A DNA stretch of 64,000 nucleotides from Leuconostoc kimchii IMSNU 11154 (GCF_000092505.1 NC_014136.1:1448501-1512500); one strand, 5' to 3'. Numbered from the stretch's first letter, positions 35,083 through 44,770 are shown. Numbers and translations: made by a program. Notes: a model not told the origin generated them from the sequence alone.

Positions 35083-36414
35083 TTAAGACTCATAACTTTT
35101 AATAAGCGCCTTGATGACATCAATATGTTGGTTATAATCCGCTAAGCGAATATTTTCATTTGGTGCATGATCTTTTGTATTAGCGTAACCAACACCAAGA
35201 CTTGCAATAGGCGCTTGTAAAGTTTGGTGAACGATCGCCATAGGGCCTGTACCCGGCGAGGTAGGGATAACAACAGGGGAGACATGGTAATAATTAGCCG
35301 CAATATCGATCACGCGTAAGATTTCAGGGTCAGACATGTCGCTACGATATCCAGGTTGCCCCAAAGTTTTAGTGATGACAATATCCGACAAGCCAGCTGC
35401 TTTGAAGTGATCGGATATACGTTGCAGCGTTAGGTCTGGTGACATATTGGGAACTAAGCGTGATTCTAGTTTTGCGGTTGCAGTTGCAGGTAAAACAGTT
35501 TTAACACCAGTACCATTATAACCCGAAATAATTCCCTCAATGTTAATTGTTGGCTTGAAATATAATGTTTCTTTGAGATCATGGCCATTCTTATCGGAAT
35601 AGAGTGGTGCAGTCAAACCATGCTGTGCAATCAGTGATTCTCTTGTTAGTGGTAATGCCTGAACAAGTGTTTTTTCACGATCATTTGGTGCGACAACATC
35701 ATCATAAAAATGAGGCACTGCAATATTGCCTTGAGAATCAAATAATGTTGCAATTGCTCGTGACAAACGCATAGGCGCAGAGTCCACAACAGCAGCTAAT
35801 GATGAATGTAGATCGTTAGCTGCTGTTGTGACAGATAGGTCGAAAGTAACAATACCTTTATTACCTCCAAATATTTCAATCACATCATTTTCATTTTTGC
35901 CACCAGACTCCCAAATCACAAGGTCAGCTTGTAACTGGTCCTGGTATTTATTGAGATATTCGGTTAAATATCGTGATGCAGTTTCTTCTGAACCTTCAAT
36001 AATAAAGGTAATATTGATTGGTAATGATTGGTTATTTTCGGATAAGTATTCTGCCACAGCTGCTAATCTGGCAGTTAAATTACCTTTATCATCATCAACA
36101 CCACGTCCGTATAATTTGCCATCATGTTCCGTTAAAATCCAAGGATTAGACTGCCATAAATTTAGTGGTTCGGCTGGCTGTACATCATAGTGGTTGTAAA
36201 TCACAACTGTTTTTGCATTGGGGTTTTGGCTAACAAACTTGGCTACAATAAAAGGTGCAAAGTATGTATCATCATAAATGACTTGTGCACCCAGTTGGCG
36301 AAATGCACCTGCAATTATAGTTGCTGTCTCTGGTAAGTTACTTTCAATAGCAGACACACTGGGCAGGGCAACAAGTTGTTCTAGGAGTGATCTATATTGT
36401 TGGCGAATATCCAT
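35083..36414 (-). CDS. M20-family metallopeptidase (dipeptidase-like)
   Basis: 443 residues. Metal ligands appear in YNHYDVQPAEP, GRGVDDDKGN and EGSEETAS, and the C-terminal part has LGVGYANTKDHAPNENI. Lies inside the methionine-uptake operon between metQ and metN, so it may release methionine from peptides; exact substrate is inferred. Confidence 0.88.
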   Translation of the reverse strand: MDIRQQYRSLLEQLVALPSVSAIESNLPETATIIAGAFRQLGAQVIYDDTYFAPFIVAKFVSQNPNAKTVVIYNHYDVQPAEPLNLWQSNPWILTEHDGKLYGRGVDDDKGNLTARLAAVAEYLSENNQSLPINITFIIEGSEETASRYLTEYLNKYQDQLQADLVIWESGGKNENDVIEIFGGNKGIVTFDLSVTTAANDLHSSLAAVVDSAPMRLSRAIATLFDSQGNIAVPHFYDDVVAPNDREKTLVQALPLTRESLIAQHGLTAPLYSDKNGHDLKETLYFKPTINIEGIISGYNGTGVKTVLPATATAKLESRLVPNMSPDLTLQRISDHFKAAGLSDIVITKTLGQPGYRSDMSDPEILRVIDIAANYYHVSPVVIPTSPGTGPMAIVHQTLQAPIASLGVGYANTKDHAPNENIRLADYNQHIDVIKALIKSYES

Positions 36415-36477
36415 TCTGTTTTCTCCTATTAGATATTATGTACCTGCAAAATAAATTGCAGATGATTATTCATGTTG

Positions 36478-37323
36478 TTATTTTTTATAATCCCAAACAG
36501 TAATTTGGGCTGTGCCATAAAACTTTTTAACAAGTGATTTTGTTTTGTCTGTTTGTAATGACTTAACAACGTCTTTATAAACTTGCTTATCTTTGTCTTT
36601 TTTGTTAGCCGCAATAAAGTTAAAGTATTGTTGAGAATCCTTATTTAACTTTTCAACATAGATAGCTGATTCAACATCTATTTTAGCTGATTTAGCGAAG
36701 TTCGTGTTAATAACAGAAGCGCCGACAGTGGGATCCTTCAAAGAAGAGGCTGTTTGTGAGGCATCAACAGGTGTCACTTTTAAGTTTTTAGGGTTAGATG
36801 TAATATCTTTGGGTGTCGCCTTTGTTGTGTCCTTGACTTTAATTAGACCAGCTTCAGCCAAAAGATGGATTCCGCGATTTTCGTTAGTTGGATCATTTGA
36901 AACGGTGATTTGGTCACCAGATTTTATATCAGATACGTTTTTGTATTTGTCAGAGTAGATGCGCAATGGTGTCGTCCAAGTGTCACCGATAGAAACGATG
37001 TTTGTTTTATATTGACTGTTCCAGTTATCCAGGAAAGGATAGTTTTGGAAAGCATTTAAATCAATATCCCCTGATGATAAGGCTTTGTTTGGTTGTAAAT
37101 AATCAGTGAACTTTTTTGTTTTTAATGTGATACCATACTTGTCTTTAGCTGTTTTAATAACTGATTTCCAGATTTCATCTTCATTCTTATCACCAGCCAT
37201 GACACCAATAGTAACAGTTTTATCAGCGGATTTATTACCTTGGTGACCAAATATGGTATAGGCGCCTGCAGCAATGACGACGACAGCAACACCAGCAATA
37301 ATCCAATTTGTTTTTTTACTCAT
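36478..37323 (-). CDS. metQ: methionine-binding protein MetQ, copy 1
   Basis: 281 residues of the NlpA/MetQ family (VTIGVMAGDKNEDEIWKSV, NKALSSGDIDLNAFQNYPFLD). The N-terminus has one hydrophobic helix (TNWIIAGVAVVVIAAGAYTIF) but no lipobox and no cysteine anywhere, so it must be held by an uncut helix or released. Adjacent to and related to copy 2. Confidence 0.88.
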   Translation of the reverse strand: MSKKTNWIIAGVAVVVIAAGAYTIFGHQGNKSADKTVTIGVMAGDKNEDEIWKSVIKTAKDKYGITLKTKKFTDYLQPNKALSSGDIDLNAFQNYPFLDNWNSQYKTNIVSIGDTWTTPLRIYSDKYKNVSDIKSGDQITVSNDPTNENRGIHLLAEAGLIKVKDTTKATPKDITSNPKNLKVTPVDASQTASSLKDPTVGASVINTNFAKSAKIDVESAIYVEKLNKDSQQYFNFIAANKKDKDKQVYKDVVKSLQTDKTKSLVKKFYGTAQITVWDYKK

Positions 37324-37365
37324 AATATGATTCCTTTCAAATTAACAAGATGATTTATATTGTGA

Positions 37366-38217
37366 TTACTTACTAAAATCTTTACCCCAAGCAGCTAACT
37401 CAACACCATCATAAGCCTTGTTGATCGCATCCTTTGTGGTTTGTGTTTGATACGCTTTGACAACATTTTTTAAGACAGTTTTGTCTTTGTCTTTTTTGTT
37501 GGCAGCAATAATGTTGACCCATTGATGTGAATCCTTGTTAATTGGTTCAACAAAGATAGCTTTTTTATAGTCTAAGCCAGCAGTATCGGCATAGGTGCCG
37601 TTAACTACTGCACCCTGTACATCACTTAATGAACGTGCTGTCTGATCGGCAGCTAATTCTTTAATTTTTAGATTTTTAGGGTTCTTAGTAATATCTTTAA
37701 CAGTTGCTGTTGTCAAACCAGGCTTAAGATCAATTAAACCGGCTGCTTTCAAAACGTAAAGTGAACGACTCTCGTTTGACGTATCGTTTGGCACAGAGAT
37801 TGTATCACCAGATTTGTATTCTGATACTTTTTTATAAGTGTTTGAATATAATCGAATTGGTGAAATGACTGTATCGCCAATGGCAACAATTTTATCACCT
37901 GTAGATTTGTTAGATGCATCAAGGAAAGCATAATGCTGGAAGGCATTAATATCAATATCCCCAGCAGCCAAGGCTTTGTTGGGTTGGTTATAGTCTGAGA
38001 ACTGCTTGAACTTCAAAGTAATACCATACTTGTCTTTAGCCGTTTTGGCAACACTATCCCAAATGGCTGTGTCTTGCTTGGAACCAGACATGATACCAAC
38101 CTTAACGACTTTACTATCCGATTTTGATTCTGACTTGTGTCCAAAGCTGGCATAGCCAATACCACCAATGACAACGACAGCAGCGCCGCCAATAAGCCAT
38201 CCTGTTAATTTACTCAT
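37366..38217 (-). CDS. metQ: methionine-binding protein MetQ, copy 2
   Basis: 283 residues from ATG 38217 (GGGAGA upstream; a TTG five codons earlier is unlikely). Same family and layout as copy 1 (VKVGIMSGSKQDTAIWDSV, NKALAAGDIDINAFQHYAFLD), again without any cysteine or lipobox. First gene of the operon, directly behind the T-box leader. The two copies are tandem paralogues that have diverged and may bind different ligands, such as D-methionine or peptides. Confidence 0.88.
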   Translation of the reverse strand: MSKLTGWLIGGAAVVVIGGIGYASFGHKSESKSDSKVVKVGIMSGSKQDTAIWDSVAKTAKDKYGITLKFKQFSDYNQPNKALAAGDIDINAFQHYAFLDASNKSTGDKIVAIGDTVISPIRLYSNTYKKVSEYKSGDTISVPNDTSNESRSLYVLKAAGLIDLKPGLTTATVKDITKNPKNLKIKELAADQTARSLSDVQGAVVNGTYADTAGLDYKKAIFVEPINKDSHQWVNIIAANKKDKDKTVLKNVVKAYQTQTTKDAINKAYDGVELAAWGKDFSK

Positions 38218-38305
38218 GATTTTTTCTCCCAAATTTTTCTATTAATTGTCAATGATTTTAGAAAAAACGTGTGAACAGAGGCACATGACCAGTATATTAT
38301 TTGGC

Positions 38306-38347
38306 CAAAAAAAGCCGCTACTGTACACTTAAATACAGAAGCGGCTA
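38306..38347 (-). terminator. T-box terminator
   Basis: Minus strand AGCCGCT...AGCGGCT stem (with inner TCTGTA/TACAGT pairs) followed by TTTTTTTGG, just upstream of metQ copy 2. Confidence 0.85.
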
Positions 38348-38615
38348 TAAAAGCGCGTTACCATTCTGAGTTGTAAGTTATCATTACCAATAACTTGCTC
38401 ACTAACCATCAGATATCGGGAAATGACCCTAGTCGAATGGTGTGCCCAGTAACGAGGGCCAAACCGTTGTTAACTAAATGGTAAACCAATTCGTTAACAC
38501 CAATCACAGGTCATTTTCACAATCTCACGCATGCTAATTTTCATCAACCATTAGCTTTCTGGGTTTTGCTTAATTGCTACTTTTCTGTTCAACTTGTTTA
38601 ATTCTAAAATCGTTA
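38306..38615 (-). ncRNA. T-box leader, probably methionine-specific
   Basis: About 310-base leader with several stem-loops ending in the terminator. The T-box element on the minus strand (38353-38368) reads GAATGGTAACGCG, a diverged form of GGGTGGTACCGCG; its TGGT would pair with tRNA ACCA, and tRNA-Met has discriminator A. A possible specifier ATG followed by A is in AAAATGACC near 38510-38520. Controls metQ-metQ-M20-metN-metI by uncharged tRNA-Met. Confidence 0.7.
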
Positions 38616-38621
38616 ACCTTT

Positions 38622-38650
38622 ATAATACCTACAAGCTGAAGATTTGTCAA
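38622..38650 (-). promoter_or_regulatory. promoter of the met operon
   Basis: Minus strand TTGACA (38645-38650), 17-base spacer, TATTAT (38622-38627). Confidence 0.8.
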
Positions 38651-39321
38651 CTATTTTCTTTTGAATGATCAAAAAGTAGAAAAAATATGCTAAGTAAAAT
38701 GATAACTGATCCAATTAATGTTTTTTGTCCAAGGTAACTTGCTAAAAATGCCGAAAGAAAGGCACCAATCAGAAACGCTAAAATGATGCTTGAAAATAAC
38801 CTCACGTTTTTTAATGCAGTGGGATTTTTGGTGTAATAATATTGCATTAAATTGGCGCCGACGTTTCGTAGATTACCTGTTGACATGACACTTGTAAAGG
38901 GTAAACCACGTACTCTAGGAAAGGCATCTAATTGAATGGCTAAGAAAAATGAAATCAAAGTAATGAAAACAGTACTTGATATATGAGCGTTAATGGCGAT
39001 AATGATACTAATACCAATAATTTCAACTAACAAACTGTGCTGCTTACTAGTTAATTTTTTTGCTGTCATCCGATGTCGAATCATGCCATTAAAGGCAGCA
39101 CCTAATAGGAAAAATAAAATAGGCATAAAAAAGCTTAAAGAACCGTTGAAATCTTTTCTAGCGAGTGCAATACCTGCTTGAATGATGTTGCCTGTTTGTA
39201 AACTGGCAAATCGTTCAGCGTGATAATGAAATGTATATGCGTCAACAAATCCAGAATTAGTTGCTAGCAGCAAAGCAATCTTAAGTCGTTCGTCGGTTGG
39301 GTGTTTAGTATGTTCAGGCAT
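38647..39321 (-). CDS. DUF1275 (YoaK-like) membrane protein
   Basis: 224 residues from ATG 39321 (MPEHTKH), six helices with SGFVDAYTF and SLQTGNIIQAG, the DUF1275 signature. Function unknown. The start has no ribosome site of its own; a GGAAGG about 45 bases upstream feeds a 12-codon mini-ORF (39324-39362) that stops 2 bases before this ATG. A start at 39420 in the same frame is possible but adds 33 poor residues. Its stop overlaps the met promoter. Confidence 0.8.
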   Translation of the reverse strand: MPEHTKHPTDERLKIALLLATNSGFVDAYTFHYHAERFASLQTGNIIQAGIALARKDFNGSLSFFMPILFFLLGAAFNGMIRHRMTAKKLTSKQHSLLVEIIGISIIIAINAHISSTVFITLISFFLAIQLDAFPRVRGLPFTSVMSTGNLRNVGANLMQYYYTKNPTALKNVRLFSSIILAFLIGAFLSAFLASYLGQKTLIGSVIILLSIFFLLFDHSKENS

Positions 39322-39323
39322 AA

Positions 39324-39362
39324 TCAGTATGTTAACAAGCGTGTGATCAATTGTGATAACAT
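39324..39362 (-). CDS. 12-residue mini-ORF before the DUF1275 gene
   Basis: MLSQLITRLLTY, with GGAAGGA 7 bases upstream and its TGA 2 bases before the DUF1275 ATG. Possible translational coupling; weak evidence. Confidence 0.25.
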   Translation of the reverse strand: MLSQLITRLLTY

Positions 39363-39505
39363 CTTGCTGTTCCTTCCAAATGAAATGAGTTTCTAGCATG
39401 TACGACGTTGGCGCTGTCAAAGGCTAAAGTTGGTCCTTGTTATTATTGGTTTTACGACACAATTTTGTTATACTTTTGTATAACATGGGCAATGAGAGGG
39501 GAAAA

Positions 39506-41350
39506 ATGAAAATCATAGCAAAATTGACGATGACTGTCATATTTAGCTTGTTAGTCGGCGTAAAAGTTGTACAAGCAGACTATCATATTACCAATTATCA
39601 ACAACAAGTGCAAATTGGTCAAGACGGTACAGCTCAAATTGATAAGACGGTGACATATCATTTTGATGATGATATGAATGGTGTTTATCTCAAAGAAAAA
39701 CTGATGCGTTCCAGTAGTGGCGGGCAACCATATCAGTGGGGTGGCATGCAATCAGTGGCTATTTCAAAAAATGGGAATCAGTTTCAATCAATACCTGTAC
39801 GTAAGAGTGGGTCAGACATTGGATATGTTGAATCAAAGACGGCAGCTCGTGTACAAGAAAAAGTCTATTATCCCATTAAGGCAAATGACAAAATCATTGT
39901 TAAATATAATTACCAGTTGAAAAATACTGTCATTAATTGGGATGATGTTGCCGAGATGAACTGGCTTATCATTGATGACTGGGATCGGCCGCTTAAACAT
40001 GTTAAAATTCGTGTCGCGTTGCCACAAAAACCAGCTACAACATTTAAGGGTTGGGTTCATAGTGATACGAAAGGTCAGATTGCTGTTGATAAGAAAAACG
40101 CTCGTCTTGTGATTACTGCACCTGAAGTGAAGACACATCAAAAACTAGAATTACGGACATATTTTGATAAAGCACAAACACCTGAGAACACGAATACACA
40201 GCCAGGTCAACGGGCTAAAGTAATTTCTCAAACTGAAGCTCAAAAAACGATTAAACATAATCAAAAACTGCATTTCATGGCTATTTTTGGATTTCTTATC
40301 ATACCAATTATTGTTTTAGTAATGATCGTGTTGACACTATGGTATGTGTTTTATATGAAAACAAAATTACGTCGAGCAAAACGACGGAGTGGTGTTGATC
40401 GAGCAGCTGTGCATATTTATGATTTACCAAATGATCTTGGTCCGGCGGTTATTAATGATAGAATTCAACAACAAGCAGAAGTACCACAAATCATTGTGGC
40501 GACTTTAATGGACTTAATTGCGCGTCGAAAAATTACAATAACTTATCAAGATGTACGCGATGTTAGTCAGGCACTGTATCAAGTTAACAATGAAGATGAC
40601 TTGGCTGATTTTGAAATAAGTTTTATGACGATGATTTTTGGTAAAAAACGGGAACCAGTACAGCAAGATGATTTTCAAAAACCAGAATCACGTGTTTCAA
40701 GACGCATTCGCCAAAAGTTAGGGCAATTCCAGCATGATGTAGCTGTTCAGTCAGCCAAAAAAGCGATTATTGATGCACAGATTACGCGGAAAATGACGCA
40801 TGACAAAATTGCGATTTTGAGCGTGTTGTCATTTATTAGTATTAGTGCAATTGTGGCTTTGATTGTGATGGCAAATTACAGTGATATTTGGCAATTATGG
40901 CTTGTAGCCGGTGCTGTACTTGTTTTGAGTGGCGCAAGCCTGGTGATGTTAAGTATTCAAGCCACGACATTTTTTACTGAGCCTGATGGTTTTGTAGAAA
41001 AATGGCAATGGGATGGCTTTGCATCAATGCTACATGATATTGCAAAACTAGATGATAAAACGGTATTAGATGTACAATTGTGGGATAAATTATTAGCTTA
41101 TGCTGTGATTTTTGGTGAAGCTAAGACTGTCGCCAAAACACTTAATGTTTGGGCAAACGACATGAATATCTCACCATCATATTTACCCGTCTATATGATG
41201 TATAGTAGTTTTGGCATGAACTGGTCTTCTAATCTGACGCATCATATTCAAACAGATGTCGGTTTTGACAGTAATGTTTCAGGCTCGGGTGGTAGTTTTT
41301 CAGGTGGTTATTCCGGTGGCGGCGGTGGCGGTGGCGGTGGTGCTTTTTAA
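39506..41350 (+). CDS. DUF2207 secreted/membrane protein
   Basis: 614 residues: signal peptide (MKIIAKLTMTVIFSLLVGVKVVQA), an extracytoplasmic DUF2207 domain (YHITNYQQQVQIGQDG...), a membrane helix near residue 260-285, a cytoplasmic region, two more helices around 450-495, and a glycine-rich tail of nine glycines before AF. ATG 39506 follows GAGGGG. Family role is unknown. The tail is coded by a GGCGGT repeat. Confidence 0.82.
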   Translation: MKIIAKLTMTVIFSLLVGVKVVQADYHITNYQQQVQIGQDGTAQIDKTVTYHFDDDMNGVYLKEKLMRSSSGGQPYQWGGMQSVAISKNGNQFQSIPVRKSGSDIGYVESKTAARVQEKVYYPIKANDKIIVKYNYQLKNTVINWDDVAEMNWLIIDDWDRPLKHVKIRVALPQKPATTFKGWVHSDTKGQIAVDKKNARLVITAPEVKTHQKLELRTYFDKAQTPENTNTQPGQRAKVISQTEAQKTIKHNQKLHFMAIFGFLIIPIIVLVMIVLTLWYVFYMKTKLRRAKRRSGVDRAAVHIYDLPNDLGPAVINDRIQQQAEVPQIIVATLMDLIARRKITITYQDVRDVSQALYQVNNEDDLADFEISFMTMIFGKKREPVQQDDFQKPESRVSRRIRQKLGQFQHDVAVQSAKKAIIDAQITRKMTHDKIAILSVLSFISISAIVALIVMANYSDIWQLWLVAGAVLVLSGASLVMLSIQATTFFTEPDGFVEKWQWDGFASMLHDIAKLDDKTVLDVQLWDKLLAYAVIFGEAKTVAKTLNVWANDMNISPSYLPVYMMYSSFGMNWSSNLTHHIQTDVGFDSNVSGSGGSFSGGYSGGGGGGGGGAF

Positions 41351-41385
41351 GACTACTGACATGATCATTTATTTTCTGCAAAACC

Positions 41386-41414
41386 TTGCACCGAAACAAC
41401 CGCTTTGGTACAAT
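41386..41414 (+). promoter_or_regulatory. promoter of the P-type ATPase leader
   Basis: TTGCAC (41386-41391), 17-base spacer, TACAAT (41409-41414). Confidence 0.7.
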
Positions 41415-41427
41415 TGACTTATGATAA

Positions 41428-41542
41428 TTCCTGAGGGAGTAACTGGCGGATTTTCCGCGATAATACCGTCAAAGCGAGCAAATCAATTTTGCTTATATCG
41501 AACGAAACTAGTTCCGGTACTATCTTAAATGGTGAGACTCAT
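41428..41542 (+). ncRNA. yybP-ykoY manganese riboswitch
   Basis: GAGGGAGTAACTGGCGG near the 5' side, CCGTCAAAGCGAGC in the middle and GGTGAGACTC at the 3' side match the conserved motifs of the Mn-sensing yybP-ykoY class. It precedes a P-type ATPase, as in the Lactococcus yoaB arrangement. The terminator at 41533-41592 is the expression platform; Mn binding should allow read-through. Confidence 0.78.
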
Positions 41543-41592
41543 GTAAATGGCTAGCGTGAATTCGTTAAGTTTATTTGCATGAGTTTTTTTGT
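41533..41592 (+). terminator. riboswitch-controlled terminator
   Basis: ACTCATGTAAAT pairs with ATTTGCATGAGT (12 bp) around a long loop, followed by TTTTTTTG. Confidence 0.75.
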
Positions 41593-41639
41593 TTGAAGTG
41601 AACCCTGAGGTATAAACGCTTTAGCGTAGGAGGAAAAAT

Positions 41640-44303
41640 ATGGCAGAACAGCCATTGTATAATCAAGATGCCACACAGGTACTATCTCAATTGCGAACTA
41701 ACGGGCAAACTGGACTCACACAGTCAGAGGCAGCCAAACGTTTAAATGATGACGGTCCTAACCAGTTGAAAGAAGCAGCATCAACCACGCTTTTTCAAAA
41801 ATTTATCAATCAATTTAAAGATTTTATGATTGCTATTTTGTTGGTAGCTGCCGTTGTAGCGGCTTTTACTGGTGAACTGGTTGATGCCATCTTCATCTTA
41901 GCTATTGTGATCATTAATGCCGTATTTGGTGTTTTTCAGGAAGCAAAAGCAGAAGATGCCATTAATGCTTTGAAGGAAATGTCAACGCCAAATGCCAACG
42001 TCATACGTGATGGTAAAGAAATGTCTGTTAAATCAACAGAGTTAGTTGTCGGAGACCTTGTACGTTTAGAAGCTGGCGATATTGTGCCCGCCGATTTACG
42101 TTTTATTGAGTCTGCCTCTTTGCAAATAGAAGAAGCATCATTGACTGGCGAATCGGTGCCAGTTGACAAGGTAGCGACGACATTGACTGATGCTGATTTG
42201 CCATTAGGTGATCGTAAAAACCTTGGATTTATGAATACCAATGTGACTTATGGTCGTGGTATAGGTATTGTGACAAGCACTGGTATGGCTACTGAAATTG
42301 GACATATTGCTGGCATGCTTGAGTCTGCAGATGAAACTAAAACACCCCTCCAAGAAAACTTGATTAGATTAGGACGTGTCTTAACATATCTTATTTTGAT
42401 CATTGCTGCCATAACATTCGTCGTTGGTTTAGTGCGTGGCAAAGAAACAATTATCGATATGCTTCTGACATCAATTTCACTGGCTGTTGCAGCTATTCCA
42501 GAAGGATTACCAGCCATTGTTACGATTACCTTGGCATTGGGTACAACCCGGATGGCAGCTCGCAATGCTTTGATTCGTAAATTGCCGGCTGTAGAGACGT
42601 TGGGATCAACAGATATTATTGGTTCTGATAAAACTGGTACATTAACACAAAACAAAATGACAGTTGAAAAAGTTGTTGTCAACGCTGAAATCGTTGACGC
42701 ACCAGCTGTTGAGGATTTTTCAGGGACCTATGGTCGTTTAGCAGATATTTTAGCGTTAAACAATGATACCAAACGTACAGAGAACGGTTATGTTGGTGAT
42801 CCAACTGAAACAGCCTTAATCGCTTTTAATGAAAGTCATCATCGTAATATTGATCAGTTATTCCAGGAAATGCCACGCTTGGCTGAAATACCATTTGATT
42901 CTGAACGGAAATTAATGTCAACGGTTCATCCAGCACCCAATAGCTATATCGTCACTGTTAAAGGTGCTCCGGACGAACTACTTAAGCGTGCGACAAAAAT
43001 TGAAATGGCTGGTGAAGTTGTTGAATTGTCCGATGATATACGTGCTAAGCTTTTGGCAATCAATTCAGAATTGGCCACTCAAGCTTTACGTGTCCTCGGT
43101 TTTGCTTACAAAACGTTAGATGCAGTACCAGAGGAGATGACCTCTGAAGTCGTAGAAAGTAATCTTGTGTTTACAGGATTTGTGGGTCTGATCGATCCAG
43201 AACGACCAGAGGTTGCACGTGCCGTTTCTGAAGCTAAAACTGCAGGTATCCGTTCGATGATGATCACAGGAGACCATCGTGATACGGCAGCAGCCATTGC
43301 AATTCGTTTGGGTATATTAGATGAAAAAGACAAAGATACAGCTGTGATTTCAGGATCTGATTTGGATGCAATGACTGAAGAAGCCTTTGCTGAAAATGTT
43401 GATAAGTACAGTGTTTATGCGCGTGTTGCACCAGAGCATAAAGTTAAAATTGTCCGTGCATGGCAAAAAAAAGGTAAAGTCGTTGCGATGACTGGGGATG
43501 GTGTTAATGATGCGCCAGCCTTAAAGACTGCTGATATTGGTATTGCCATGGGTATTACAGGGACAGAGGTTTCAAAGGGCGCATCAGACATGGTGTTAGC
43601 AGATGATAATTTCGCAACAATTGTTCATGCTGTTGAGGAAGGCCGTAAGGTCTTTGCTAATATTCAAAAAGCGTTACAATACCTATTAGCTTCTAACTTG
43701 GCTGAGGTGATTTCTATCTTTGTTATGACATTATTGGGTTGGAATATTTTAGCGCCAATCATGATTTTATGGATTAACCTAGTGACTGACACATTACCAG
43801 CCATTGCTTTAGGTGTTGAACCAGCCCAAAAAGACGTGATGACTCAGCGTCCTAGAGGACGAGGCGCAAGCTTCTTGTCTGGTGGCGTTGGCGCGGCAAT
43901 TATTTGGCAAGGTATTTTACAAGCAGTTATTGTCTTATCTGTTTATGGATTTGCTTTGGCATACCCTGTACACGCTGCGGAATTTGAAGCACATCGTGAT
44001 GCATTAACCATGTCATTTATGACACTTGGCTTGATGCAAATGTTTAATGCAATTAACGTGAAGTCCGTTTACGGGTCAATGTTTGGACCACAAGCTTTTC
44101 AAAATAAACTATTTAATTGGGCACTATTAGGATCATTAGTCGTTATGGCAGCAGTGGTTGTTATTCCTGCGCTAAATCCCATATTCCATGTTTCTCACTT
44201 GGATGGTTATCAGTGGGCAATTGTATTATGCGCAGGTATTAGTATCATTGTGATTGTAGAAATCGTGAAGTTGATACAACGTAAAATTTTTAATAAAGGA
44301 TAA
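41640..44303 (+). CDS. P2-type cation ATPase (Mn/Ca export, YoaB-like)
   Basis: 887 residues. TGES (169-172), PEGLP (287-291), phosphorylation site SDKTGTLT (Asp330), TGDHRDTA and GDGVNDAPAL are intact, with ten helices in the P2A layout. The Mn riboswitch upstream suggests export of excess Mn(II). AGGAGG just before ATG. A TTG-started gene follows 7 bases later. Confidence 0.9.
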   Translation: MAEQPLYNQDATQVLSQLRTNGQTGLTQSEAAKRLNDDGPNQLKEAASTTLFQKFINQFKDFMIAILLVAAVVAAFTGELVDAIFILAIVIINAVFGVFQEAKAEDAINALKEMSTPNANVIRDGKEMSVKSTELVVGDLVRLEAGDIVPADLRFIESASLQIEEASLTGESVPVDKVATTLTDADLPLGDRKNLGFMNTNVTYGRGIGIVTSTGMATEIGHIAGMLESADETKTPLQENLIRLGRVLTYLILIIAAITFVVGLVRGKETIIDMLLTSISLAVAAIPEGLPAIVTITLALGTTRMAARNALIRKLPAVETLGSTDIIGSDKTGTLTQNKMTVEKVVVNAEIVDAPAVEDFSGTYGRLADILALNNDTKRTENGYVGDPTETALIAFNESHHRNIDQLFQEMPRLAEIPFDSERKLMSTVHPAPNSYIVTVKGAPDELLKRATKIEMAGEVVELSDDIRAKLLAINSELATQALRVLGFAYKTLDAVPEEMTSEVVESNLVFTGFVGLIDPERPEVARAVSEAKTAGIRSMMITGDHRDTAAAIAIRLGILDEKDKDTAVISGSDLDAMTEEAFAENVDKYSVYARVAPEHKVKIVRAWQKKGKVVAMTGDGVNDAPALKTADIGIAMGITGTEVSKGASDMVLADDNFATIVHAVEEGRKVFANIQKALQYLLASNLAEVISIFVMTLLGWNILAPIMILWINLVTDTLPAIALGVEPAQKDVMTQRPRGRGASFLSGGVGAAIIWQGILQAVIVLSVYGFALAYPVHAAEFEAHRDALTMSFMTLGLMQMFNAINVKSVYGSMFGPQAFQNKLFNWALLGSLVVMAAVVVIPALNPIFHVSHLDGYQWAIVLCAGISIIVIVEIVKLIQRKIFNKG

Positions 44304-44310
44304 TAGAACA

Positions 44311-44754
44311 TTGGCAAAATTTAATCCAAAACAAGCACAAATATATATTCAAACCCTACAAAATGTTTTAACAAATACAGAAGAAACAGCAGAACGGGTG
44401 ACACCTTTTTTCACGAAACTTGATGATGCCAAGCAGGCAGACAAAGTTTCAGAAATTCCGACTGCGGAATTTGCTGAAATTAAAGCAGAATTTGAAGACA
44501 CAGTGGCAAGTTATAAGCAGAATGCTGACCAACTAAACGCTGCGTCAGCACCTATTCGTTTACTGGGAATTCATAAGTCACTGACTTCAGCCTATCAAAA
44601 ATATGCTGAAGCAACAGCCTTGATGGCTGATGCCGTTGTTGTTACAAGTCACACGATCGATAATGATAAGTATGAAAAATCAGAGAGCGACCAAGCAATT
44701 TATCTTGAAAAGATTCACGCTGCCGTTTCAAAGATTATGACTACTAGCATGTAA
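44311..44754 (+). CDS. unknown 147-residue helical protein
   Basis: Starts with TTG (MAKFNPKQAQIYIQTLQN) after AAAGGA. All-helical, acidic and alanine-rich, no membrane helix or cysteine. Not recognised. It is cotranscribed with the Mn-responsive ATPase and ends at the shared terminator, so it may be linked to metal handling. Confidence 0.65.
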   Translation: MAKFNPKQAQIYIQTLQNVLTNTEETAERVTPFFTKLDDAKQADKVSEIPTAEFAEIKAEFEDTVASYKQNADQLNAASAPIRLLGIHKSLTSAYQKYAEATALMADAVVVTSHTIDNDKYEKSESDQAIYLEKIHAAVSKIMTTSM

Positions 44755-44770
44755 TTGTATCTGGAATTTA

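Noticed and set aside
41281-41345. GGCGGT repeat near the end of the DUF2207 gene
   Set aside because: Codes a glycine tail typical of this family; noted as possible slippage but not a separate element.
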